Shown piece after piece: positions 7,764 through 15,884 of a stretch of 41,937 bases of DNA. A model generated the notes under the pieces. It was not told the origin of the DNA. It ran no database searches and was given only the letters and a program-made list of their open reading frames with translations. Position 1 is the first letter of the stretch. Each line of letters opens with the position of its first letter. Position numbers and translations under genes: made by a program. The stretch is from assembly GCA_947593925.1 (NCBI GenBank), contig CANQDU010000006.1, positions 1-41,937 on the forward strand, in the 5' to 3' direction. Source of the DNA: an uncultured Clostridia bacterium. Lineage in GTDB: Bacteria; Bacillota; Clostridia; Oscillospirales; JAAYOS01.

Positions 7764-8006
7764 TGCAGTCTGACAAAATGCGACCCGCAAGCTGCCCCGC
7801 GCCGATGCGCGGGGCGCAGTTTTCCCCAAACAATCGCATTTATTTCGGAACGTCGCGATTTTGCTAACTAAGTGTTAAAAAAGTGTGAAAGTTTTCGACT
7901 TCAAGTTTGTGGAAACGCACAGTAATTCAAACGTGCGTTCGAGAAAATTCGGCGAAAGTACCTGTAACGGCGATGAAAATTTGTTAAAAATTTTTTAACA
8001 AACCTC

Positions 8007-8035
8007 TTGCGCGAAACAAAAAACTGCTATATAAT
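8007..8035 (+). promoter_or_regulatory. Strong promoter of the first lipoprotein gene
   Basis: TTGCGC (8007-8012), 17 bases, TATAAT (8030-8035), preceded by an A/T-rich stretch that could act as an UP element. Confidence 0.8.
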
Positions 8036-8048
8036 ACAGAGGTCAGAC

Positions 8049-8067
8049 GGGTAGGAGCATCCTGCCC
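8049..8067 (+). promoter_or_regulatory. Leader hairpin upstream of the first lipoprotein gene
   Basis: GGGTAGG/CCTGCCC stem with loop AGCAT, followed by an A/T stretch and AGGAGGT. A counterpart sits at the same place before the second lipoprotein gene (10402-10417). Confidence 0.5.
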
Positions 8068-8096
8068 AAAAAAATATTGTAGGAGGTCTACACGCA

Positions 8097-9836
8097 ATGA
8101 AGAAGTTTATTGCCCTTCTTCTCGCTCTGCTGATGATGGCGGGCCTGCTGGCCGGCTGCGGCGGCGGCGAGGAGACAACTTCGCAAGAGCCTTCCGGGAC
8201 GACGAGCACCCAGCCCACCACCGCCCCGAGCTATGAGGCTCAGACGGAGAGCGTAGAGCCGACCGAGATCGAGCTGCCGCTCGTTGACGACATCCATACT
8301 TTCGAGTATTGGATTCAGAACGGCCAGTCGTTCGAGGACTTCTCGACCTACGCTGACAACCTGTTCTTCCAGTGGATGGAAGATCAGACCAACGTCCACA
8401 TCGAGTGGAACCACCCCGCTTCCGGTTCCGAGACCGAGGCATTCCAGACGATGATCCTGTCCAACGAGCTTCCTGACTTCATCCAGTCGGTCAAGAACTA
8501 CTACACCGGCGGTGTTGACAAGATGATCTCGGACGGATACCTCCAGCCCCTCAACGACTACATGGATCTTATGCCCAACTACAAGGCTAAGCTCTATCGC
8601 GATGAGGAGACCTTCATTCAGGGCGTTTCCGATGAAGGTAACATTTGGGCCATCCATCACATAGTCGACGTTCCGCAGGGCGCATGGTTCGGCTTCGGCA
8701 TCCGTCAGGACTGGCTTGACGACCTCGGCATAGACATCAGCACCGCCGAGACCATCGACGGCCTTGAGCAGATACTTACCGCCTTCAAGGACAAGACCTA
8801 CAACGGCGCCGGCCCGCTGTGGCTCTCCGGCGGCGGCTTCAGCCCGTCCGCTGCTCTTAACGGCTCCTACGGCGTCGCGAGCACCATGTGGATGAACAGC
8901 GGTATCATCAACAAGAACGGCACCGCCGTTTACAGCCCGCTCGAGACCGGCTACCGTGACTACATCGCAAAGATTGCCGACTGGTATGCCAAGGGCCTCG
9001 TCAACACCGAGTATGTTGCCACCAACTCCTGGTCCACTCCTGATGACCGTTGGGTCAACAGCGAGTGCGGCGTCGGCGACTTCATCTACACCGCCGACAA
9101 GCTCCTTGCGGCTTCCGCTGCGATAAGCGAGCTCCAGCCCTCGCCCGACTTCGCGCTCAGCGCTATAGCCAGCCCGAAGCTCGACGCGAGCATGGATTGG
9201 TCGGACATCCATCTCCGCAACAATCAGGACAAGATCCGTTCCGGTAACTCCATGGGCATCACCACTCAGTGCAACGACCTTGAGCTCGCTTGCGCTTATT
9301 GGAACTATGCCTGGAGCGAGGAAGGCATCGAGGCGTCCAACTGGGGTCCGTATGAGGGACCCGAGGGCGACACCAGCGCCACCTACTTCGTCGACCCGAC
9401 CGATGCCAACGGCGACGGTCACGTCGAGTGCTATCAGCCTTGGCTGATGGAGAAGTACAACAACGTCACCAACGTCCAGTACAAGGTCGCCTGCCACAAC
9501 ATGGGCACCTACTCCATCTGGAGCCGTGAATGGTGCACGCTTGAGCCGTACCAGATAGATTACTGCAACATCTGGGATCAGGTTTCTGCTGATTACCTCT
9601 GGCCGGAGGGCGTTACCCTCACCACCGATGAAGGCACCAAGGCTTCGACCATCATGAACGACTGCAACACCATCGCTAACGAATGGGCAGCTAACGTCAT
9701 CACCGGCGTTGAGAGCATTGACACTTGGGAGGCCATGTGCCAGCGCCTGAAGGACAACAAGATCGATGAGGCTGTTGCCTGCTATCAGGCCGCTCTCGCC
9801 CGCTACAACGATCGTATCCAGTACATGGGCCAGTAA
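8097..9836 (+). CDS. Extracellular solute-binding lipoprotein (paralogue 1)
   Basis: A 579-residue secreted lipoprotein. The signal peptide ends in the lipobox LAGC (Cys21), followed by a Ser/Thr/Glu/Pro linker to about residue 50. The rest resembles large type-1 (sugar or oligosaccharide) ABC substrate-binding proteins of the YtcQ/LipO kind: FFQWMEDQTNVHIEWN, ILSNELPDFIQ, YLQPLNDYMD.MPNYK. A DANGDGHVE loop at about 436-444 has the DxNxDG spacing of an EF-hand-like calcium site. AGGAGG precedes the ATG. No permease or ATPase gene is adjacent, so the transporter partner must be elsewhere. The second copy follows at 10445. The near-consensus promoter and leader suggest high expression. The ligand is unknown. 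Confidence 0.85.
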   Translation: MKKFIALLLALLMMAGLLAGCGGGEETTSQEPSGTTSTQPTTAPSYEAQTESVEPTEIELPLVDDIHTFEYWIQNGQSFEDFSTYADNLFFQWMEDQTNVHIEWNHPASGSETEAFQTMILSNELPDFIQSVKNYYTGGVDKMISDGYLQPLNDYMDLMPNYKAKLYRDEETFIQGVSDEGNIWAIHHIVDVPQGAWFGFGIRQDWLDDLGIDISTAETIDGLEQILTAFKDKTYNGAGPLWLSGGGFSPSAALNGSYGVASTMWMNSGIINKNGTAVYSPLETGYRDYIAKIADWYAKGLVNTEYVATNSWSTPDDRWVNSECGVGDFIYTADKLLAASAAISELQPSPDFALSAIASPKLDASMDWSDIHLRNNQDKIRSGNSMGITTQCNDLELACAYWNYAWSEEGIEASNWGPYEGPEGDTSATYFVDPTDANGDGHVECYQPWLMEKYNNVTNVQYKVACHNMGTYSIWSREWCTLEPYQIDYCNIWDQVSADYLWPEGVTLTTDEGTKASTIMNDCNTIANEWAANVITGVESIDTWEAMCQRLKDNKIDEAVACYQAALARYNDRIQYMGQ

Positions 9837-9891
9837 TTCTGTAACAACAGATTACTAAGTTCAGCGGTACTAAGGTATTGCGATAGTTCGG

Positions 9892-9925
9892 AGCCCCGCC
9901 TTTTTAACGAAAGGCGGGGCTTCTT
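9892..9925 (+). terminator. Rho-independent terminator of paralogue 1
   Basis: AGCCCCGCCTTT/AAAGGCGGGGCT with a 6-base loop and TTCTT after it. Confidence 0.85.
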
Positions 9926-9926
9926 C

Positions 9927-9966
9927 CATCAAACCCGAGACGGCTTTTGCCGTCTCGGGTTTGATG
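9927..9966. repeat. Perfect 18-bp inverted repeat
   Basis: CATCAAACCCGAGACGGC (9927-9944), loop TTTT, exact complement at 9949-9966. It lies directly after the terminator and directly before repeat mosaic copy II, so it may be a second terminator or part of the mosaic. Confidence 0.75.
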
Positions 9967-10200
9967 TTCGCGGCAAATCGCGCGGGCTTCGCCCGCTTAC
10001 CAATTTGCCGCGAAAGCACCGGACAGAGCGGAGCTCTGCCGGTGCTATGCGCTCCGCTACGCGCCGAGTTTTTCGCCTGCGGCGAAAAATCGACGCACGC
10101 TCCGCGAGAGGAGTTTTTTGCCACGTACACGCCGCGGCAAAAAACGGATTTGACTCTATTTCGCCGCTTGCGCGGCGAAACTCTGCGAGGCTTCTGGTTG
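9967..10200 (+). repeat. Structured repeat mosaic, copy II
   Basis: This fills the gap between the two lipoprotein genes. Seen in order: outer stem CGCGGCAAAT/ATTTGCCGCG with an inner GCGGGC/GCCCGC hairpin; long hairpin AGCACCGG..CAGAGC/GCTCTGCCGGTGCT (10015-10046); GCGCTCCGCTACGCGCCGAG; hairpin TTTTTCGCC/GGCGAAAAA; TCGACGCACGCTCCGCGAG; a TTTTTTGCC/GGCAAAAAA stem; hairpin TTTCGCCGC/GCGGCGAAA; tail CTCTGCGAGGCTT. The same modules with different but still complementary stems occur at 5.09-5.4 kb (minus) and 18.5-19.2 kb (plus). The remaining bases up to 10357 show no gene. Confidence 0.8.
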
Positions 10201-10357
10201 GATTTCGGCGCGAAATTATGCGAGGCCGGGAAGCAATTTTGGCGAGGAAATACTCCGATTTTCGACGGTGGTTGGGTGTTGCGGCGTGGGACAAAAAGTT
10301 TGACAATAATTTCCTGCTGCAAACCGGAACTTTGTTCAAAATATTCAAAGGAAAGTA

Positions 10358-10386
10358 TTGCATTTGCCGAAAATGTGCTATATAAT
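10358..10386 (+). promoter_or_regulatory. Strong promoter of the second lipoprotein gene
   Basis: TTGCAT (10358-10363), 17 bases, TATAAT (10381-10386). The sequence around the -10, CTATATAATACA, equals that of the first copy. Confidence 0.8.
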
Positions 10387-10401
10387 ACAATCGTTCAAAA
10401 A

Positions 10402-10417
10402 GACAGGAGATCCTGCC
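10402..10417 (+). promoter_or_regulatory. Leader hairpin upstream of the second lipoprotein gene
   Basis: CAGG/CCTG stem with loop AGAT, then CCAAAAATTTTTTAGGAGGT. It matches the leader of paralogue 1 in position and form but is shorter. Confidence 0.45.
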
Positions 10418-10444
10418 AAAAATTTTTTAGGAGGTATTCACGCA

Positions 10445-12193
10445 ATGAAGAAGTTTATTGCCCTTCTTCTCGCTCTGCTGATGATGGCGGGTCTGCTCGC
10501 CGGATGCGGCGGCGGCGAGGAGACACCCTCCACCGAGCCCTCGAGCGAGGGGACGACGAGCACCGAGCCCACCGCCGCCCCGAGCTATGAAGGCCCTGTG
10601 GAGAGCACCGAGCCGGCAGAGATAGAGCTGCCGCTCGTGGACGACATCCACGATTTCGAGTACTGGATCGAGAATCCTTATTCCTTTGAGGACTTCTCCA
10701 CCTATGGCGACAACCTGTTCTTCCAGTGGATGGAGGATCAGACAAACGTCCACATAGTCTGGAACCATCCCGCTTCCGGTTCGGTTCAGGAGGCTTTCCA
10801 GACCATGATACTCTCCAACGAGCTGCCCGACTTCATTCAGGGCGTCAAGGGTTACTACACCGGCGGCGTCGATAAGATGGTCTCGGACGGTTATCTCCAG
10901 CCGCTCAACGACTATATGGACATCATGCCTCACTACAAGGCCAAGCTCTATGAGGACGAGACGACCTTCATCCAGTGCGTCTCCGACGAAGGCAACATCT
11001 GGGGCATCCATCAGATATGCGACCGTCCGCAGGGCGCATGGTTCGGCTTCGGCGTCCGTCAGGACTGGCTTGACGACCTCGGCATAGACATCAGCACCGC
11101 CGAGACCATCGACGGCCTCGAGTCGATACTCACCGCGTTCAAGGACAAGACCTATGAGAACTGCGGCCCGCTGTGGCTCTCCGGCGGCAGCTTCAGCCCG
11201 TCCTGCGCGCTGAACGGCTCCTACAACGTCGCCTCGGTCACATGGTCGAACAACGGCATCATCAACAAGGACGGCACCGCCGTTTACAGCCCGCTTGAGA
11301 CCGGCTTCAAGGACTACGTCGCGAAGATAGCCGACTGGTACGCGAAGGGTCTCGTCAACACCGAGTATGTTGCCACCAGCTCCTGGGCGACTCCCGATGA
11401 CCGCTGGGTCAACGGCCAGTGCGGCGTGGGCGACTTCGTCTACACCAACGACAAGATGCTCGCCGCTTCCGCCGCTCTGAGCGAGCTCCAGCCCGATCCG
11501 GACTTCGCGCTCAGCGCCATCACCACCCCGAAGGTCGACGCGAGCATGGACTGGAGCGACATCCATCTCCGCAACCGTCAGGACAAGGTCTTCTCGGTCA
11601 ACTCCATGGGCATCTCCACGCAGTGCAACGACCTCGAGCTTGCCTGCAAGTATTGGGACTATGCCTTCACCGAGGAAGGCATTGAGGCCGCTAACTGGGG
11701 TCCGTACGAGGGACCCGAGGGCGACGCCAGCGCCACCTACTTCGTCGACCCGACCGATGCGAACGGCGACGGACATCAGGAGTGCTATCAGCCCGCTCTG
11801 ATGGAGAAGTACGGCAACAACGTCACCAACGTTCAGGTCAAGGTCTCGAGCTTCCTCACCCCGGGCTACCGTATATGGAGCCGCGAGTGGTGCACGCTTG
11901 AGAAGTACCAGATAGAGTACTGCAACACTTGGGACAAGGTCGGCATCGAGTATGTCTGGCCGGACGGCGTGACCCTCACCGCTCAGGAAGGCAACGACGC
12001 TTCGGTCATCCTTGCCAACTGCAACACCATCGCTAACGAATGGGCTGCTAACGTCATCACCGGCGTTGAGAGCATTGACACTTGGGAGGCCATGTGCCAG
12101 CGCCTGAAGGACAACAAGATCGATGAGGCTGTTGCCTGCTATCAGGCCGCTCTCGCTCGCTACAACGATCGTATCCAGTACATGGACGAGTAA
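10445..12193 (+). CDS. Extracellular solute-binding lipoprotein (paralogue 2)
   Basis: A 582-residue paralogue of the protein at 8097, with the same signal peptide and lipobox (Cys21), the same domain plan and the calcium-like DANGDGHQE loop at about 438-446. The chosen ATG follows TAGGAGGTATTCACGCA; the longer open frame upstream covers the promoter. Protein identity looks high throughout, but at DNA level the two copies are almost identical only at both ends: three differences in the first 81 bases and two in the last 168 bases before the final codons. The middle is clearly more diverged. This suggests tandem duplication followed by local gene conversion or selection. It has its own promoter and terminator. 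Ligand unknown. Confidence 0.85.
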   Translation: MKKFIALLLALLMMAGLLAGCGGGEETPSTEPSSEGTTSTEPTAAPSYEGPVESTEPAEIELPLVDDIHDFEYWIENPYSFEDFSTYGDNLFFQWMEDQTNVHIVWNHPASGSVQEAFQTMILSNELPDFIQGVKGYYTGGVDKMVSDGYLQPLNDYMDIMPHYKAKLYEDETTFIQCVSDEGNIWGIHQICDRPQGAWFGFGVRQDWLDDLGIDISTAETIDGLESILTAFKDKTYENCGPLWLSGGSFSPSCALNGSYNVASVTWSNNGIINKDGTAVYSPLETGFKDYVAKIADWYAKGLVNTEYVATSSWATPDDRWVNGQCGVGDFVYTNDKMLAASAALSELQPDPDFALSAITTPKVDASMDWSDIHLRNRQDKVFSVNSMGISTQCNDLELACKYWDYAFTEEGIEAANWGPYEGPEGDASATYFVDPTDANGDGHQECYQPALMEKYGNNVTNVQVKVSSFLTPGYRIWSREWCTLEKYQIEYCNTWDKVGIEYVWPDGVTLTAQEGNDASVILANCNTIANEWAANVITGVESIDTWEAMCQRLKDNKIDEAVACYQAALARYNDRIQYMDE

Positions 12194-12214
12194 GATATTT
12201 CGCGGAAAATCGCG

Positions 12215-12240
12215 GGGGGCAGACTTTGTCTGCCCCCTTT
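12215..12240 (+). terminator. Terminator of paralogue 2
   Basis: GGGGGCAGA/TCTGCCCCC with loop CTTTG, then TTT. Confidence 0.8.
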
Positions 12241-12271
12241 CCGATTTCCTGAGAAGTCAAGTATCTTCCTA

Positions 12272-12300
12272 TTGAAAAACCGTTTCGGGCGGTGTATAAT
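12272..12300 (+). promoter_or_regulatory. Promoter of the DUF1858 gene
   Basis: TTGAAA (12272-12277), 17 bases, TATAAT (12295-12300): close to consensus. Confidence 0.8.
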
Positions 12301-12341
12301 ATATCTGCACGAAATTCTGCGCGAAAGGATGCGTACCCCAA

Positions 12342-12557
12342 ATGGCAGTTATTACCAAAGACACCGTTATCGGCGACCTGCTGAAGATCGACATACAGCT
12401 CGCGAGGTTCCTCATGCAGATAGGCATGCACTGCATCGGCTGCCCGGCCTCCGCCGGAGAGACCGTCGAGGAAGCATGCCAGGTCCACGGCGTTGATGCC
12501 GACGAGCTCGTCGAGCAGATGAACAACTACCTCGAGGCCGCTCAGTACGAGCAGTAA
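12342..12557 (+). CDS. DUF1858 (hybrid-cluster-protein-associated redox disulfide) protein
   Basis: A 71-residue single-domain protein. The redox CxxC is at Cys31 and Cys34 in GMHCIGCPAS, followed by ETVEEAC..HG.D, the signature of the DUF1858 family. Standalone members are common in Clostridia; a disulfide or thiol-transfer role is proposed for the family but not proven. It forms its own transcription unit with a near-consensus promoter and a clear terminator, which suggests substantial expression. Confidence 0.88.
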   Translation: MAVITKDTVIGDLLKIDIQLARFLMQIGMHCIGCPASAGETVEEACQVHGVDADELVEQMNNYLEAAQYEQ

Positions 12558-12579
12558 GCCGCAGGAGCCAAAGAGAGGG

Positions 12580-12612
12580 AACAGCCACGCCCGCACGAGC
12601 GCGGCTGTTTTT
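12580..12612 (+). terminator. Terminator after the DUF1858 gene
   Basis: AACAGCC.CGC/GCG.GGCTGTT followed by TTTTTG. Confidence 0.8.
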
Positions 12613-12648
12613 GTAGGGAATGATTTGCAGGGAATGAGAGGTGAGGAA

Positions 12649-14106
12649 ATGCGGCTGTTCAGCCTTGACGCGCGGCTTTCCGCCGTCGCGGAGAAGATAC
12701 CGGAGGGTCTCCGCGTCTGGGACGTCGGGAGCGACCACGCGCGTCTTCCCGTTTGGCTCGTGGCGACGGGGAAGATACCCTCCGCCGTCGCGAGCGACAT
12801 CGGCGAGCAGCCGCTCGCGAGCGCGCGGCGGACGGTCGAGCGCTTCGGCGTCGGCGACCGCGTATCGCTCCGCCTCTGCGACGGCATTCCGCCGGACGCG
12901 CGCGGCGCGGCGGACGTGTTCGTCATAGCCGGGCTCGGCGGAAGCACCGTCGCGGACATACTTCTCGCCGCGCCGTGGACGCAGGAGCCCGGCATCCGGC
13001 TCGTCCTTCAGCCGATGTCCTCGCCGGAGGACACGCGGAAGGTGCTCTACGAGGGACGCTGGCGCGTCACGGGCGAGACCTTCGTCCGCGACGGGCATCG
13101 GCGCTACGTCGTAATAGAGGCGGCGGGCGGCGGGGAGCCGGAGAGCTTCGACCGCGCCGACCTCGCGGCGGGAAAGCACATCCGCGACCCCGAACACATA
13201 GCGCGCTCGATAGAGCGCCTTACAAACGAGCTCGGCGGCGCGGACGAGTCGGCGCGGCGGGAGCTCACGGCGGCGATAGCGAAACTGAAAAATATTATGA
13301 ACGAAACGGTGAAATTTACGGTGAGAAGGGCCGGCATCGGGGACGCGGAGACGCTTGCGCGCCTCGCGGCAAAGGTGTACGATGCGCCCGAAGGGGAGCT
13401 TGCGGAGGAATATCGGTCCGGCGTGAGGAAGGCGTCCCGGGCGATGTTCCTTGCGGAGAAGGACGGCGCGGCCATAGGCTTTATGGAGGCGTCGATGCGC
13501 CGGGAATATGTCAACGGCGCGGACGACGAACCGGTCGCGTTCTGCGAGGGCGTGTTCGTCGAGGAGGAGCACCGGAGGACGGGCGCGGCGAAGGCGCTCC
13601 TCGCCGAGGCGGAGAGGTGGGCGTCCGAAAAGGGCGCGCGCACCTTCGCGAGCGACAGGCCGCTCGAAAACGAGGTATCCGGCGCATGGCACGAGAGCGC
13701 CGGGTTCCGCGAGACGGAGCGCGTTGTGTACTACGCAAAGCCGTGCGAGCCGCGCGGGGGAGGCTTCGACGGGCGGTTCTGGGCGGTGCTCGATGCGCTC
13801 GTCTCGGAGAGTGAGATAGTCATTGACCGCCCGAAGGGCAGCGCCCACCCGCGCTTTCCCGACATGATATACCCGCTCGACTACGGGTATCTGAAAGGCA
13901 CGTCCTCGATGGACGGCGGCGGGATAGACGTGTTTGTCGGGTCGGCGGGCGGACGCTCGCCGGACGCCGTAGCCGTTATTCTCGACATGCTGAAGCGCGA
14001 CAGCGAGATAAAGATCCTCCTAGGCTGCACGGCGGAGGAGAAGGAGACTGTCCTGCGCTTCCTTAACGACAAAATGATGAGCGCCGTTTTGATAGAAAGA
14101 GAATGA
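12649..14106 (+). CDS. Triple fusion: TrmK-type tRNA methyltransferase, GNAT acetyltransferase, pyrophosphatase-like domain
   Basis: One 485-residue frame holds three domains. Residues 1-215 match TrmK, which makes N1-methyladenosine at tRNA position 22: SAM motif VWDVGSDHARLP (23-34), VIAGLGGSTVADIL (92-105), LQPM near 120. About 220-375 is a GNAT domain of the aminoglycoside-6'-acetyltransferase-like kind: FVEEEHRRTGAAKALL with the RxxGxA acetyl-CoA loop, and ASDRPLENEVSGAWHESAGF. About 385-485 is a small inorganic-pyrophosphatase-like domain, EIVIDRPKGSAHPRFPDMIYPLDYGYL. The start is the ATG after GAGAGGTGAGGAA. An internal ATG at 13297 sits at the first junction but has no ribosome site, so one polypeptide is expected. 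Neighbour rqcH also concerns translation. The acetyl acceptor is unknown. Confidence 0.8.
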   Translation: MRLFSLDARLSAVAEKIPEGLRVWDVGSDHARLPVWLVATGKIPSAVASDIGEQPLASARRTVERFGVGDRVSLRLCDGIPPDARGAADVFVIAGLGGSTVADILLAAPWTQEPGIRLVLQPMSSPEDTRKVLYEGRWRVTGETFVRDGHRRYVVIEAAGGGEPESFDRADLAAGKHIRDPEHIARSIERLTNELGGADESARRELTAAIAKLKNIMNETVKFTVRRAGIGDAETLARLAAKVYDAPEGELAEEYRSGVRKASRAMFLAEKDGAAIGFMEASMRREYVNGADDEPVAFCEGVFVEEEHRRTGAAKALLAEAERWASEKGARTFASDRPLENEVSGAWHESAGFRETERVVYYAKPCEPRGGGFDGRFWAVLDALVSESEIVIDRPKGSAHPRFPDMIYPLDYGYLKGTSSMDGGGIDVFVGSAGGRSPDAVAVILDMLKRDSEIKILLGCTAEEKETVLRFLNDKMMSAVLIERE

Positions 14107-14119
14107 TCCGAGGTAAATT

Positions 14120-15880
14120 ATGCCGATAGACGCGATATTTCTCACAGCCCTCACGCGCGAAGCCGCGGAGAGGGTCGTGGGTCAGAAGATAGACAAGATA
14201 TTTCAGCCGGAGCGGGACGAGATAGTCCTCGCGACGCGCGGCGCGGTGGGGTCGAGCCGTCTGCTCCTCTCGGCCGCGCCCGGTTCCGCGCGGATGGAGC
14301 TTCTGCGCGAGAACCGCGAGAACCCCGCCGTGCCGCCGATGTTCTGTATGCTGCTGCGGAAGATACTCGGCGGCGGCATAATCCGCGAGGTGCGGCAGTA
14401 CCCCGGCGAGAGGATAGTCGAGATAGGGGTCGACGCCGTGGACGAGCTCGGCGAGCTGCGGAGGCGGCGCGTCCTGCTGGAGCTCGTCGGCAGACAGCCG
14501 AACCTCGTCCTGCTCGACGAGGAGAGCAGGATAATCGACTGCATCCGCCGCGTCGAGGGGGACATCGCCGCAGGGAAGCGGCAGATACTTCCGGGACTGT
14601 TCTACCGTCCGCCCGAGCCGCAGAAGAAGCGCGACCCGCTCGCGCTCACGCCGGAGGAGACGGCGGAGATACTTGCCGGGTTTGACGACGGCGTTGCGAT
14701 AGAGCGCGCGCTGATGGCGTCGTTTGCCGGCGTGTCGCCGCTCGTCGCGCGGGAGATAGCCGTGCGCGCGTCCGGGGACGCGGAGGGGCGTCTCGACGGC
14801 GAGACGCGCCCCCGCACGGCAGAGGTGCTCTGCCGGATAGCCGCGCGCGCGAACGACGGCGCACTCGAGCCGTGGCTCCTCACGAAGAACGGCGAGCCGT
14901 GCGACTTCAGCTATCTCGAGCTCACGCAGTACGCCGGCGGCGGATACGAGTGCGCGCGGTGCGCGGGCTTCTCTGCGCTGCTCGAGCAGTTTTACGCGAA
15001 AAGGGAGCACTCCGAGCGTATGCGCCTCCGTGCGCGGGAGATGACAAAGACCGTATCGACCGCGCTCGAGCGCGCTACGCGCAAGCTCGAGACCCGCCGC
15101 ATGGAGATGGCGGAGGCGAAGGACCGCGAACGCCTCCGCGAGACGGGCGACCTGCTGATGGCAAACCTCCACCTCATCGGGCGCGGCGCGAAGAGCGTCA
15201 CCGTCGAGGACTTCTACGACGAGAATAACGCCCCCACCGAAATAGCGCTCGACCCGCGCCTCACTCCGCAGCAGAACGCGGCGAAGTACTACCGCGACTA
15301 CGCGCGCCGCAAGAACGCGGAGAAGATGCTGAAGGGCCTCATCGAGGAGGGGGAGACAGAGCAGACCTACCTCGGGAGCGTCCTCGGCGAGCTGAAGAAC
15401 GCCGAAAACGACCGCGAGCTCGCGGGCATCCGGGAGGAGCTTGTCAGCACCGGCTACCTCCGTCCGCAGAGTGGACAGAAGCAGCGCAAGAGCGCGGCGC
15501 TCCCGCCGAGGGAGTTCGTGTCGAGCGGCGGGTTCCGCATACAGGTCGGCAGGAACAACCTCCAGAACGACCGCCTGACCCTCCGCGAGGCGCACAGGAA
15601 CGATGTGTGGCTGCACGTCCGGGGGGCGCACGGCGCGCACGTCCTGATACGCTGCGAGAACGAGGAGCCGGACGACGCCACCTACACCGAGGCGGGCGAG
15701 ATAGCCGCGTTCTACTCCGACTCGCGGGAGGGCACGAACGTCGCCGTTGACTACACCCGCGCGAGATTTGTGAAAAAGCCGTCCGGCGCGAAGCCGGGCA
15801 TGGTTGTGTACGACCCGTACTACACCATGTACGTCACGCCGGACGAGAAGAAGGTGCAGTCGCTTCGGGGAAGGGTGTGA
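14120..15880 (+). CDS. rqcH: Ribosome-associated quality control protein RqcH (NFACT family)
   Basis: A 586-residue NFACT protein. RqcH binds obstructed 50S subunits with peptidyl-tRNA and adds C-terminal alanine tails that mark stalled peptides for degradation. The N-terminal NFACT-N domain (DAIFLTALTREA, then MLLRKILGGGIIREV near 75-90) is followed by an HhH-like part, a long coiled coil (about 290-345), and the NFACT-R domain near the C-terminus (REAHRNDVWLHVRGAHGAHVLIR, about 488-510). Length is as expected. It starts 13 bases after the TrmK fusion and is followed after 4 bases by a WYL regulator, so the three are likely one operon. Confidence 0.93.
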   Translation: MPIDAIFLTALTREAAERVVGQKIDKIFQPERDEIVLATRGAVGSSRLLLSAAPGSARMELLRENRENPAVPPMFCMLLRKILGGGIIREVRQYPGERIVEIGVDAVDELGELRRRRVLLELVGRQPNLVLLDEESRIIDCIRRVEGDIAAGKRQILPGLFYRPPEPQKKRDPLALTPEETAEILAGFDDGVAIERALMASFAGVSPLVAREIAVRASGDAEGRLDGETRPRTAEVLCRIAARANDGALEPWLLTKNGEPCDFSYLELTQYAGGGYECARCAGFSALLEQFYAKREHSERMRLRAREMTKTVSTALERATRKLETRRMEMAEAKDRERLRETGDLLMANLHLIGRGAKSVTVEDFYDENNAPTEIALDPRLTPQQNAAKYYRDYARRKNAEKMLKGLIEEGETEQTYLGSVLGELKNAENDRELAGIREELVSTGYLRPQSGQKQRKSAALPPREFVSSGGFRIQVGRNNLQNDRLTLREAHRNDVWLHVRGAHGAHVLIRCENEEPDDATYTEAGEIAAFYSDSREGTNVAVDYTRARFVKKPSGAKPGMVVYDPYYTMYVTPDEKKVQSLRGRV

Positions 15881-15884
15881 GAGT

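Noticed and set aside
8088..9497. Long minus-strand frame opposite lipoprotein 1 (and 10427-11776 opposite lipoprotein 2)
   Set aside because: They are shadows of the real genes, with no promoter or ribosome site. Their similarity to each other follows from the paralogy of the plus-strand genes.
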